From NCBI GenBank assembly GCA_937877625.1, contig CALFJG010000009.1, forward strand, positions 1 to 5,340: DNA of 5,340 bases. The letters run 5' to 3'. Below the pieces are notes generated by a model. The model worked only from the letters and a program-made list of their open reading frames with translations. It made no database searches and was not told the origin of the DNA. The position numbers and the translations under genes were made by a program. Numbering within the stretch: the first letter of the stretch is position 1; the number at the start of each line of letters is the position of its first letter. This document shows positions 1 through 5,340 of the stretch, in pieces. This stretch comes from an uncultured Prevotellaceae bacterium. GTDB taxonomy: Bacteria; Bacteroidota; Bacteroidia; Bacteroidales; Bacteroidaceae.

Positions 1-2
1 TG

Positions 3-74
3 AAACTTACAGACGGAAGCAAAAAGAGCCATAAAGATGACAAAAGGTTAAAGCCTCATCTATGCCAAACTTAA
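3..74 (+). CDS. Possible C-terminal tail of a gene entering from the left (partial, uncertain)
   Basis: An open frame runs in from the left edge and stops at TAA 72-74. It would encode about 23 residues rich in Lys and Asp, starting KLTDGSKKSHK. No family can be recognised from so little. The only contextual support is that an 18-base element begins 7 nt after this stop, and the same element begins 5 nt after the mltG stop, so this looks like the same gene-end arrangement. Competing readings exist: another + frame ends at 32-34 (tail ...RRKQKEP), and on the minus strand an ATG at 32-30 could start a gene running leftwards (MALFASVCKF...). The sequence left of the window would settle it. Confidence 0.25.
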   Translation, partial: KLTDGSKKSHKDDKRLKPHLCQT

Positions 75-81
75 CCGTGGA

Positions 82-99
82 AATTAATAGAACCCACCT
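82..99 (+). repeat. 18-base dispersed element, copy 1
   Basis: AATTAATAGAACCCACCT occurs here and, identically, at 2826-2843 in the same orientation. Its flanks can pair: ATTAA (83-87) with TTAAT (100-104), leaving a 12-nt loop TAGAACCCACCT. I cannot assign it to a named repeat family. It lies 7 nt after a possible + strand stop codon. Confidence 0.6.
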
Positions 100-247
100 T
101 TAATCCCTTATTTATAACCCCTCCACCTTATAAAGTCTAATGACAGACTTGGGTTATTCTCCTTTCCATACCCAGAATGTTGTTCTGGCCTGGTTGCTTA
201 TGGGGCTTTCCAGCCGCTGATAACGCCGGTTTTTTTACGAACGTGGC
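100..247. other. Non-coding stretch downstream of panB with several hairpins
   Basis: No convincing reading frame is present. Complementary pairs visible on the + strand are ATAACCC (114-120) with GGGTTAT (151-157), enclosing AAGTCT (133-138) with AGACTT (145-150). Further on, TTCCATA (164-170) pairs with TATGGGG (199-205), enclosing CCAGAA (172-177) with TTCTGG (183-188). A separate alternative is GGCT (204-207) with AGCC (212-215). The pairings that use G-T wobbles work only if the + strand is the RNA, because the minus strand would have A-C mismatches. The stretch ends in T x7. It could be the 3' end of a + transcript, a small RNA, or simply gene-end sequence. I do not recognise it as 6S, SRP, RNase P or tmRNA. 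Confidence 0.35.
185..236 (+). terminator. Possible intrinsic terminator with seven-T tail, + strand
   Basis: CTGGC (185-189) can pair with GCCGG (225-229), one pair being G-T, and CTGG (190-193) with CCAG (210-213). Uninterrupted T's follow at 230-236. The helix is broken by an 11-nt bulge, so it is weaker than a textbook terminator, and it competes with the hairpin at 172-188. It would end a + strand transcript coming from the left, facing the convergent panB stop. On the minus strand there is no T-run here, so it is not an obvious terminator for panB. Confidence 0.35.
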
Positions 248-1066
248 TTAATAACTTTCCTCCAATGTAGGGAATTCGGATTGCTTTACGTCGGCAACGT
301 AATGGTTGGCTGCGTGGGTGATTTGCTCGCCGAGGTTGGCATAGGTGCGTAAGAACTTGGGGCGGAAGTCGCCGCTCATACCGAGCATATCCTGCACCAC
401 CAGTACTTGTCCGTCGGTGTAAGGCCCGGCACCGATGCCTATAGTAGGAATATGTAGAGCGTTAGTCACCTCGCGGCCTAATGCGGCGGGAATTTTCTCA
501 AGCACCACGGCAAAACAGCCCGCTTCTTGCAACAAGCACGCATCGGCTTTCAAACGCGCGGCCTCGGCCTCGTCTTTGGCGCGTAGGGCAAAACCGCCGT
601 AGGCATTGACGCGTTGGGGCTGCAAACCGAGGTGTCCCATCACGGGAATGCCACATTCTACCAAGCGGCGTATAGCGTTGATGTGTTCAAGGCCGCCTTC
701 CATCTTCACGCCGTCACAGCCTGTTTCTTTTATCACGCGCACGGCACTCTTGACGGCTTCTTCTACGCTGCTTTGGTATGAACCAAAAGGCATATCTAAC
801 AGAACCATAGCGCGTTTTGTGCCACGCACCACACCACGCGTGTAAACAATCATCTCGTCGAGCGTGATGGGCAACGTGGTGGAATAGCCTGCCATGGTGT
901 TTGCGCCGCTATCGCCCACAAGCAGAATATCTACGCCTGCGGCATCGAGCAGGCGTGCCATTGTATAGTCGTAGGCGGTGAGCATAGCCACCTTTTCGCC
1001 TTCGGCTTTCATCTGGAGAATGCGTGGGACGGTAATCTTGTGGTCGTCGGAAATTAGGTATTGCAT
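248..1066 (-). CDS. panB: 3-methyl-2-oxobutanoate hydroxymethyltransferase (ketopantoate hydroxymethyltransferase)
   Basis: This cytoplasmic enzyme transfers a hydroxymethyl group from 5,10-methylenetetrahydrofolate to 2-oxoisovalerate, giving ketopantoate, the first committed step of pantothenate and coenzyme A synthesis. The 272-residue protein has the usual family length and a complete (beta/alpha)8 pattern. Visible motifs are MLTAYDY (28-34), VGDS with D52, LLDMPFGSY with D91, KMEGG with E123, GHLGLQPQ with H145, VVLEKIP with E190, and IGIGAG (209-214). By family knowledge D52, D91 and E123 hold the Mg ion, and E190 matches the proposed catalytic Glu (E181 in E. coli). The ATG start gives the normal N-terminus (MQYLISDDHKITV...) and has no Shine-Dalgarno sequence. 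It lies 21 bp downstream of the HAD gene on the same strand, so it is probably cotranscribed from the promoter at 1735-1742. panC and panD are not in the window. Confidence 0.96.
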   Translation of the reverse strand: MQYLISDDHKITVPRILQMKAEGEKVAMLTAYDYTMARLLDAAGVDILLVGDSGANTMAGYSTTLPITLDEMIVYTRGVVRGTKRAMVLLDMPFGSYQSSVEEAVKSAVRVIKETGCDGVKMEGGLEHINAIRRLVECGIPVMGHLGLQPQRVNAYGGFALRAKDEAEAARLKADACLLQEAGCFAVVLEKIPAALGREVTNALHIPTIGIGAGPYTDGQVLVVQDMLGMSGDFRPKFLRTYANLGEQITHAANHYVADVKQSEFPTLEESY

Positions 1067-1087
1067 AAGAAGAAACTGTTTGTAGGT

Positions 1088-1726
1088 TTAAGCGTTTGAA
1101 TACAGATTAGAGAAATCGTTAATACTAATCTCGCTAAGGTTGGGTACGATGAAGTCGGCATAGCGTGCCACGATGTCAAGGGGCGTTGTAGTGGTAAGTC
1201 CTACGACGAGCATTCCTGCTTCGCGTGCGGCACGTAGGCCGTTTTCGCTGTCTTCTACAACGATGCATTCTTTGGGGGTGATTCCAAACCACTCGGCGGC
1301 AAAGAGGAAGCAATCTGGCGCGGGCTTGCTGCGCGGCGCATCTTCGGCGGTGAAGATATGCTCAACGAGCGAGGGGAGATGGGGATGCTGGCGAAGCACA
1401 AAGGCCATCTTAGGCTTAGAAGAACTGGTGACGATGGCGGTGTGGTGACCCTCGGATTGAAGGGTAATCAGGGTTTCCTCAGCTCCAGGCAGGAACGGAT
1501 AGGACATTTGTGTTTCGTGTTCACGCAGGCGGCGGCGCAGTTCGGCTTGCAGGACATCGTCGTTGGAAAACCAGGTGTTAAAGATGTGCTGAAGGGTGTT
1601 GCCTTTCACAGAATCGGCGAAGTCGGGATGAGAGGGGAAGAGTTCGCGCCCTATCTGTGTCCAAAAACGTGAATACTGCGGCTCGGTGTTCAGCAATACA
1701 CCATCAAGGTCGAAGAGAATGGTCAT
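1088..1726 (-). CDS. HAD-superfamily hydrolase, beta-phosphoglucomutase/phosphatase-like
   Basis: Predicted cytoplasmic phosphotransferase or phosphatase of HAD subfamily I with a helical cap. With the start at 1726 the protein has 212 residues, typical of the group. Motif I is FDLDGVLLNT at 5-14, with nucleophile D6 and acid/base D8. Motif II is the T100-S101 region (AIVTSSSKPK). Motif III is K134 (SKPAPD). Motif IV is VVEDSENGLRAA, with E158 and D159. The cap lies between about residues 15 and 80. These motifs resemble beta-phosphoglucomutase and the YniC/GS1-like sugar-phosphate phosphatases, but the substrate cannot be read from sequence. The frame stays open to an ATG at 1756, but that would add MAKSTIFARA, which is the translated promoter palindrome. 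The start at 1726 puts DLDG at its usual place and lies 8 nt after the -7 box. It is first in a likely operon with panB. Confidence 0.9.
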   Translation of the reverse strand: MTILFDLDGVLLNTEPQYSRFWTQIGRELFPSHPDFADSVKGNTLQHIFNTWFSNDDVLQAELRRRLREHETQMSYPFLPGAEETLITLQSEGHHTAIVTSSSKPKMAFVLRQHPHLPSLVEHIFTAEDAPRSKPAPDCFLFAAEWFGITPKECIVVEDSENGLRAAREAGMLVVGLTTTTPLDIVARYADFIVPNLSEISINDFSNLYSNA

Positions 1727-1734
1727 AGCGCGTG

Positions 1735-1742
1735 CAAAGATA
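1735..1742 (-). promoter_or_regulatory. -7 promoter box for the HAD-panB unit
   Basis: Read on the minus strand this is TATCTTTG, matching the Bacteroidota -7 consensus TAnnTTTG. Its last base is 8 nt before the ATG at 1726, so the transcript would have only a few leader bases or none. I see no TTTG -33 element 19-21 nt upstream; that position falls on the opposing -7 box. Confidence 0.6.
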
Positions 1743-1763
1743 GTGCTTTTTGCCAAAAAACAC

Positions 1764-1771
1764 TACCTTTG
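1764..1771 (+). promoter_or_regulatory. -7 promoter box for mltG
   Basis: TACCTTTG matches the Bacteroidota -7 consensus TAnnTTTG and ends 8 nt before the ATG at 1780, mirroring the opposing box at 1735-1742. The leader would be nearly absent. No clear -33 TTTG is found at the usual spacing; a TTTTTG at 1747-1752 is too close (11 nt). Confidence 0.6.
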
Positions 1772-1779
1772 CACGCGTT

Positions 1780-2820
1780 ATGAAAAAGCAGAGTTTGTTT
1801 AGAAAAAAGTGGATACGTTTGTTGCTCAGTGTGCTGGGTGTTTTGGCGGTAGTGTTGTTGGGCAGTGCGTATGTGGTGTTTTATTCGGCGTTTAGCCCAG
1901 AGGAGCATGCCGTGGTTTTTGTTCGCGAGGGCGACACGGCAGAGGACGTTTACCGACAGGTGGAGGCAACGGCTCATCCGCGTTCAATGGCTTTGTTCCG
2001 TCTATTGTGTAAATTTAAGAATTACGAAAGCCACGTTCGCGTGGGACGTTACGACTTGGGGCAAGGCATCGGCGTTATGACGGCGGTGAGCAACCTGCGC
2101 AGTGGGGCGCAAACACCGGTGATGCTCACTGTACCCGCCACACACACCACAGATCGTTTGGCAGGAAAGATAGCACGCCACCTTATGGCGGACAGTGCGC
2201 AGTTTGCCAGAGTGTTCCGCGATACATTGCTGCTGGATAGCCTCGGCGTGAACCGCCACACATTGGCCACGCTGTTTTTGCCAAATACATACGAGGTGTA
2301 TTGGACTGTGTCGCCTCGCGCTTTCCTCTGGCGGATGAAAAAAGAATACGATCGTTTTTGGGAGGGGGAGCGAAGTGAGCGGGCTCATCTTATCGGCTTT
2401 ACGCCAACAGAGGTGTCTATCCTGGCAAGCATTGTAGATCAAGAGACGCGCTATAAGCCTGAGAAGCCAACAATTGCGGGACTATATATCAATCGTGTGC
2501 GACGAGGAATGAAACTTGAGGCAGACCCCACGGTGAAATTTGCGATGCAGAACTTTGGTCTGCGCCGTGTGCTTCGTCGTCACTTAGAGACGGACAGTCC
2601 CTACAACACTTATCGCTACGCAGGGTTGCCGCCAGGCCCTATATGTATTGCAGAAGGGGAAACGATTGACGATGTGTTGAACTTTAAGCAGAGCGACTAT
2701 CTCTTTATGTGTGCGAAGGAGGATTTCAGCGGTAGCCATAATTTTGCACGTACCTTTGCCGAACACGAGAAGAATGCCCGACGTTATGCACAGGCATTAA
2801 ACGAACGAGGAATAAAGTAA
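1780..2820 (+). CDS. mltG: Endolytic murein transglycosylase MltG (YceG-like)
   Basis: Inner-membrane lytic transglycosylase that cuts nascent peptidoglycan glycan strands internally and is thought to set strand length and release them from the membrane. The 346-residue protein starts with basic residues (MKKQSLFRKKWIR), followed by one membrane segment at about 13-35. The extracytoplasmic part has a LysM-like region (about 45-165, including VRVGRYDLGQG and VPATHTTDRLAGKIA) and the catalytic YceG domain. Motifs in the latter are LPNTYEVYW (167-175), LASIVDQETRY (215-225), IAGLYINR (232-239), ADPTVKFA (248-255), SPYNTYRYAGLPPGPI (273-288) and SGSHNFARTFAEHEKN (317-332). E222 is the likely catalytic Glu (E218 in E. 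coli). The frame extends to an ATG at 1750, but the added residues are promoter palindrome, so I place the start at 1780. There is no Shine-Dalgarno sequence. It diverges from the HAD-panB unit and converges on rnr. Confidence 0.94.
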   Translation: MKKQSLFRKKWIRLLLSVLGVLAVVLLGSAYVVFYSAFSPEEHAVVFVREGDTAEDVYRQVEATAHPRSMALFRLLCKFKNYESHVRVGRYDLGQGIGVMTAVSNLRSGAQTPVMLTVPATHTTDRLAGKIARHLMADSAQFARVFRDTLLLDSLGVNRHTLATLFLPNTYEVYWTVSPRAFLWRMKKEYDRFWEGERSERAHLIGFTPTEVSILASIVDQETRYKPEKPTIAGLYINRVRRGMKLEADPTVKFAMQNFGLRRVLRRHLETDSPYNTYRYAGLPPGPICIAEGETIDDVLNFKQSDYLFMCAKEDFSGSHNFARTFAEHEKNARRYAQALNERGIK

Positions 2821-2825
2821 AAGCG

Positions 2826-2843
2826 AATTAATAGAACCCACCT
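2826..2843 (+). repeat. 18-base dispersed element, copy 2
   Basis: This stretch is identical to 82-99 and in the same orientation, beginning 5 nt after the mltG stop codon. Its flanks can pair: GAATTA (2825-2830) with TAATTC (2843-2848), leaving a 12-nt loop ATAGAACCCACC. The stem is shifted by one base and differs in sequence from that of copy 1, while the loop core TAGAACCCACC is the same. Confidence 0.6.
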
Positions 2844-2846
2844 AAT

Positions 2847-2874
2847 TCAAGTTTTCTTTATTTCTGAAACTTGA
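2847..2874. terminator. Weak AT-rich hairpin between convergent mltG and rnr
   Basis: TCAAGTTT (2847-2854) is complementary to AAACTTGA (2867-2874) across a 12-nt loop, and two outer pairs can be added on the + strand (one a wobble). It is the best hairpin in the 79-bp gap between the two convergent stop codons and could serve both genes. Neither side is followed by a T-run, so terminator function is only a guess from position. It shares bases 2847-2848 with the alternative stem around the 18-mer. Confidence 0.3.
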
Positions 2875-2899
2875 GTAAGTATTCAATAACCAGTGGGCG

Positions 2900-5107
2900 T
2901 TAATGGTTGTTGTCTAAAATTTGAAAGTCAAGTTGTTTGCGCTCAAGATTAGCGCGTGCAACACGTATGGTGACGGCTTCGCCGAGGCGATAGCGGCGGT
3001 GGGTGCGTCGCCCGACGAGGCAGAAATTGCGTTCGTCGTATTCGTAGTAGTCGTCTTGCAGATCGCGTATGGGTACAAGACCTTCGCACCCATTTTCGTT
3101 GAGTTCTACATAGAGGCCGAATTCTGTGATACCGCTGATATGCCCTTCAAAAGTTTGTCCGAGGCGGGCGGAGAGAAATTCTACTTGTTTGTATTTGATG
3201 CTGGCGCGTTCGGCTTGAGCTGCGAGAATTTCTTGTTCGCTACAATGGTCGCAGAGATTTTCGTATTTCTCTCGGGAGGCACTACGCCCACCTTGTTCAT
3301 AGCGTGTGAGCAAACGGTGTACCATCAAGTCGGGATAGCGACGGATGGGAGAGGTGAAGTGTGTGTAGTAAGCGAACATCAATCCGTAGTGTCCGATGTT
3401 GTATGTGGAATAGCGTGCCTTTTGCATAGCACGGAGAGCCACCATCTCTACGGCTTTCTCCTCGGCACTGCCATGTACCTCTTCTAATAGTTTATTGAGC
3501 CGTCGTGCAACGTCTGTCTTGCTACCTTCGGTGCGCAGGCGATGGCCAAACTTAGCAGCAAAGGTGGCGAGTTGCTCCAGCTTGTCTTGTTCGGGTACAT
3601 CGTGTATGCGGTACGGTAGAACTTTGGCTTTCTTGCCTTTTGCTACGCGTCCTATGTGTTCCGCCACGTGGCGGTTGGCCAGAAGCATAAACTCTTCAAC
3701 GAGTTTGTGAGCGTCTTTGGAAACTTTGATGTAGGTAGAGACGGGGATACCTTTGTCGTCAATCTCAAAGCGTATTTCTGGGCGGTCGAAGCCGATGCTT
3801 CCTCTCTTGAAACGCTCGGCGCGTAGATGCTTGGCAAGGTCGTTGAGTGTTATGAGCTCACGTGCATACTCGCCCTGTGGGTCGGGATTTCGGGGTATTT
3901 CTGGAGCTTCTGTGGCTGCACCGTTTTGCTCCAATATTTGTTGTACCTCTTCATAGGTGAAACGACGGTTGGAGCGGATGATGGTGTGAGCAAGATGCCA
4001 TTTCAAGACTTCGCCGCGTGGGTTCATAGAGAAGATGAGGCTATAGGTAAGTTTCTCCTCATCGGGGCGTAGCGAGCAGATGAAATTGCAGAGACGCTCG
4101 GGAAGCATTGGAATAGTGCGATCTACAAGGTAGATGCTGGTGGCGCGTTTCTGGGCTTCTTTGTCAATGATATCGCCTTCGTAAACGTAGTGGGACACAT
4201 CGGCAATGTGTACACCAACTTCGTACAATGCGTTTTTATCGCCCCATATACCCCGAGCGAGGCGAATAGAGAGCGCGTCGTCAAAGTCTTTGGCATCGTG
4301 CGGATCAATGGTGAAAGTGGTAACCTCGCGCAGGTCTTCGCGGTGTTGAATTTCAATGGAGTTGATGCCGGGGTCTATTTGATTTGCTGCCTTTTCTACA
4401 CGCTCCGGATAAACGTAGGGTAGGCCGTATTCTGCGAGTATGGCGTGCATCTCGGTATTGTTTTCGCCACTCCTGCCAAGAATGTCTATTACTTTGCCTA
4501 TAGGACTTTTGGCCTCGTCGGGCCACTCGGTGATTTTTACAATGGCTTTGTCGCCAGTACAACCGCCGCCGAGAGCGTTTTTTGGAATAAAAATGTCTTG
4601 GGCTAAGATGCGGCTCTCGGTGATAAGGAATCCATATTGCTTGTCCACTTTTAGCCGTCCAACAAAGGTGTCGTGCGAGCGTTTTATGATTTCAGACACC
4701 TGAGCTTCTCGGGCGTGCGAGCGACGCTTGGCAAGCATAGTGGCTCTGACGCGGTCGCCATCAAGGGCATGGTGGGCATTACGCTCAAAGATAAGTATAG
4801 GCTTGCCACCATCGTCGGGTTCTATCACGTTGCGCCCGTTGCTACGTCTGCGAAATGTACCTTCTATGGTCTGCGAGCGAACCACAGACCGATAGTGACC
4901 CTCGTCTGTGCGTGCGATAAGATCTTCTCCGAGGAGTTCGTCCAACACATCTAAACATACCATCTTACCTGGGTGAGCCGTGAGGTGAAGGGCGGAAAAG
5001 ATTTGACGTGTAGAGAATGACTTCTGAGGTTGTGACTCAAAAAAGTCTACCAGAAAGGCGTACATATCGCGCTTGGTGAGGCGACGGACAGATTTTTTCT
5101 TAGCCAT
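2900..5107 (-). CDS. rnr: Ribonuclease R (3'-5' exoribonuclease, RNB family)
   Basis: Cytoplasmic processive 3'-5' exoribonuclease that degrades structured RNA, including mRNA fragments and defective rRNA or tRNA. The 735 residues show the full RNase R order: basic N-terminus with a winged-helix domain (about 10-75, LTKRDMYAFLVDFFE...), cold-shock/OB domains (about 80-215, with VGRLKVDKQYGFLI), the RNB catalytic domain (about 255-600) and a C-terminal S1 domain (about 650-730, EGHISGITEFGLYVEL). The metal-binding motif IDPHDAKDFDDA gives D268, D274, D276 and D277, matching the RNase II active-site aspartates. The RNB signature HFTSPIRRYPDLMVHRLL is at 583-600. The winged helix and the length separate it from the shorter RNase II. 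No long Lys-rich tail follows S1, unlike in E. coli. An in-frame stop at 5123-5125, just upstream, limits the start to 5107, and the promoter at 5143-5173 fits it. Confidence 0.96.
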   Translation of the reverse strand: MAKKKSVRRLTKRDMYAFLVDFFESQPQKSFSTRQIFSALHLTAHPGKMVCLDVLDELLGEDLIARTDEGHYRSVVRSQTIEGTFRRRSNGRNVIEPDDGGKPILIFERNAHHALDGDRVRATMLAKRRSHAREAQVSEIIKRSHDTFVGRLKVDKQYGFLITESRILAQDIFIPKNALGGGCTGDKAIVKITEWPDEAKSPIGKVIDILGRSGENNTEMHAILAEYGLPYVYPERVEKAANQIDPGINSIEIQHREDLREVTTFTIDPHDAKDFDDALSIRLARGIWGDKNALYEVGVHIADVSHYVYEGDIIDKEAQKRATSIYLVDRTIPMLPERLCNFICSLRPDEEKLTYSLIFSMNPRGEVLKWHLAHTIIRSNRRFTYEEVQQILEQNGAATEAPEIPRNPDPQGEYARELITLNDLAKHLRAERFKRGSIGFDRPEIRFEIDDKGIPVSTYIKVSKDAHKLVEEFMLLANRHVAEHIGRVAKGKKAKVLPYRIHDVPEQDKLEQLATFAAKFGHRLRTEGSKTDVARRLNKLLEEVHGSAEEKAVEMVALRAMQKARYSTYNIGHYGLMFAYYTHFTSPIRRYPDLMVHRLLTRYEQGGRSASREKYENLCDHCSEQEILAAQAERASIKYKQVEFLSARLGQTFEGHISGITEFGLYVELNENGCEGLVPIRDLQDDYYEYDERNFCLVGRRTHRRYRLGEAVTIRVARANLERKQLDFQILDNNH

Positions 5108-5142
5108 AACGATTAGGACGGATTACTCTTCTTGTTATGCCA

Positions 5143-5173
5143 CAAAAGTACTGCTATTTAAGCTTATCCCAAA
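5143..5173 (-). promoter_or_regulatory. Promoter of rnr (Bacteroidota -33/-7 type)
   Basis: On the minus strand TTTG (5173-5170) is followed after 19 nt by TACTTTTG (5150-5143). This matches the Bacteroidota primary sigma consensus TTTG...TAnnTTTG at the expected spacing. Transcription would begin near 5136-5138, giving a leader of about 30 nt before the ATG at 5107. It indicates that rnr has its own promoter and does not depend on read-through from the tRNA. Confidence 0.7.
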
Positions 5174-5238
5174 AAGTTACATAGTTTTTTAATCCACATA
5201 AGAAACATAAGGTTTTGCACTAATTTTGCGCCAAATAG

Positions 5239-5276
5239 AAAAAGTGCGTTGTAACTAATTGATAGCCAACGCACTT
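5239..5276 (-). terminator. Intrinsic terminator downstream of tRNA-Leu
   Basis: Read on the minus strand, AAGTGCGTTG (5276-5267) and CAACGCACTT (5251-5242) form a perfect 10-bp stem around a 15-nt loop. Three more T's follow (5241-5239), so the tract after CGCAC is TTTTT. It begins 15 nt after the tRNA 3' end, on the same strand, and separates the tRNA transcript from rnr. On the + strand the stem is followed by CGCTTTT, a poorer tail. Confidence 0.8.
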
Positions 5277-5291
5277 CGCTTTTATGCCTTG

Positions 5292-5340
5292 TACCCAGAG
5301 CCGGGGTCGAACCGGCACGGGTTGCCCCACTGGTGTTTGA
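5292..5340 (-). tRNA. tRNA-Leu, probable anticodon CAA (3' part only, runs off the right edge)
   Basis: On the minus strand the visible part contains the anticodon region, a long variable arm, the T arm and the 3' acceptor strand. The T stem is GCCGG (5316-5312) with CCGGC (5304-5300) and a 7-nt loop TTCGACC. The acceptor strand is TCTGGGT (5299-5293), and discriminator A is at 5292. The variable arm TGGG-GCAA-CCCG marks a class II tRNA (Leu, Ser or Tyr), and discriminator A with TCAAAC at the anticodon points to Leu(CAA). The anticodon stem partner and the 5' half lie beyond 5340, so the anticodon is likely but not proved. The next base is C followed by AAG, so CCA is not encoded and must be added after transcription. 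Confidence 0.85.

Larger units (their letters stand above)
1724..1782. repeat. Near-perfect inverted repeat spanning two divergent start codons
   Basis: The left arm (1724-1752) and right arm (1754-1782) are 29 nt each, match at 26 of 29 positions when one is reverse-complemented, and are separated by one base (1753). The outer ends are exactly the two start codons: CAT at 1724-1726 for the HAD gene and ATG at 1780-1782 for mltG. Each arm carries ATG, CGCG, TGCAAAG/CTTTGCA, a TA(T/C)CTTTG box and a T-run. The mismatches fall at arm positions 5, 17 and 23. Confidence 0.9.

Noticed and set aside
1..32. Minus-strand ATG at 32-30 followed by MALFASVCKF, possible gene start running off the left edge
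   Set aside because: Only ten codons are visible, the upstream TAACCTTTTG has the wrong spacing for a -7 box, and the competing + strand frames are equally open.
1723..1977. 84-codon minus frame covering the start of mltG
   Set aside because: It overlaps the mltG N-terminus and the divergent promoters, and its composition (His and Gln rich) is that of a shadow frame.
2002..2442. 146-codon minus frame opposite mltG
   Set aside because: It is antisense to the MltG domain with clear motifs; no recognisable product or start signal.
2888..2908. AACCA/TGGTT inverted repeat over the rnr stop codon
   Set aside because: Only 5 bp with an 11-nt loop, and no T-run on either strand; not enough to call a terminator.
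2921..3487. 188-codon open frame on +, antisense to the 3' end of rnr
   Set aside because: It lies wholly within the well-supported RNase R frame, its translation resembles no family, and there is no promoter. Long antisense frames are common opposite such genes.
5221..5228. TAATTTTG, a -7-like box on the + strand between rnr and the tRNA
   Set aside because: There is no TTTG -33 element at 19-21 nt, and any transcript would run into the terminator stem and then antisense to the tRNA. Probably chance in AT-rich sequence.
5292..5340. tRNA 3' end as an integration (att) site of a mobile element
   Set aside because: tRNA-Leu 3' ends are common integrase targets, but no integrase and no repeated copy of the tRNA end are visible. 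rnr follows directly with its own promoter, so there is no sign of an insertion here.

Overview
The window looks like ordinary chromosomal sequence from a member of the Bacteroidota, probably Bacteroidales near Prevotella or Alloprevotella. Four things suggest this: outward promoters of the TAnnTTTG type, no Shine-Dalgarno sequences before the starts, a tRNA gene without an encoded CCA end, and the flavour of the PanB, MltG and RNase R proteins. The genus is an inference from pattern memory, not from a search.

Layout, left to right. Positions 1-247 hold no complete gene. A short open frame on + may be the tail of a gene entering from the left (stop at 72-74). It is followed by an 18-base sequence that recurs after mltG, then by a stretch with several hairpins that ends in seven T's (230-236). 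Next comes a two-gene minus-strand unit: a HAD phosphatase/phosphoglucomutase-like gene (1088-1726), then panB (248-1066), 21 bp apart. mltG (1780-2820, +) diverges from this unit. The 53 bp between the two start codons, together with the codons themselves, form a near-perfect inverted repeat carrying one outward -7 box per arm. mltG and rnr (2900-5107, -) converge across a 79-bp gap. rnr has a good Bacteroidota promoter at 5143-5173. The right edge holds the 3' part of a minus-strand tRNA-Leu (5292 to beyond 5340) and its intrinsic terminator (5239-5276).

The proteins are housekeeping: PanB makes ketopantoate for pantothenate and coenzyme A, the HAD enzyme acts on an unknown small phosphorylated substrate, MltG cleaves nascent peptidoglycan strands in the inner membrane, and RNase R degrades structured RNA. 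They do not form a single pathway. I see no mobile element, CRISPR array, defence system or gene cluster of unknown function. What deserves a second look is non-coding: the mirrored divergent promoter, the repeated 18-mer after stop codons, and the structured T-tailed stretch downstream of panB.
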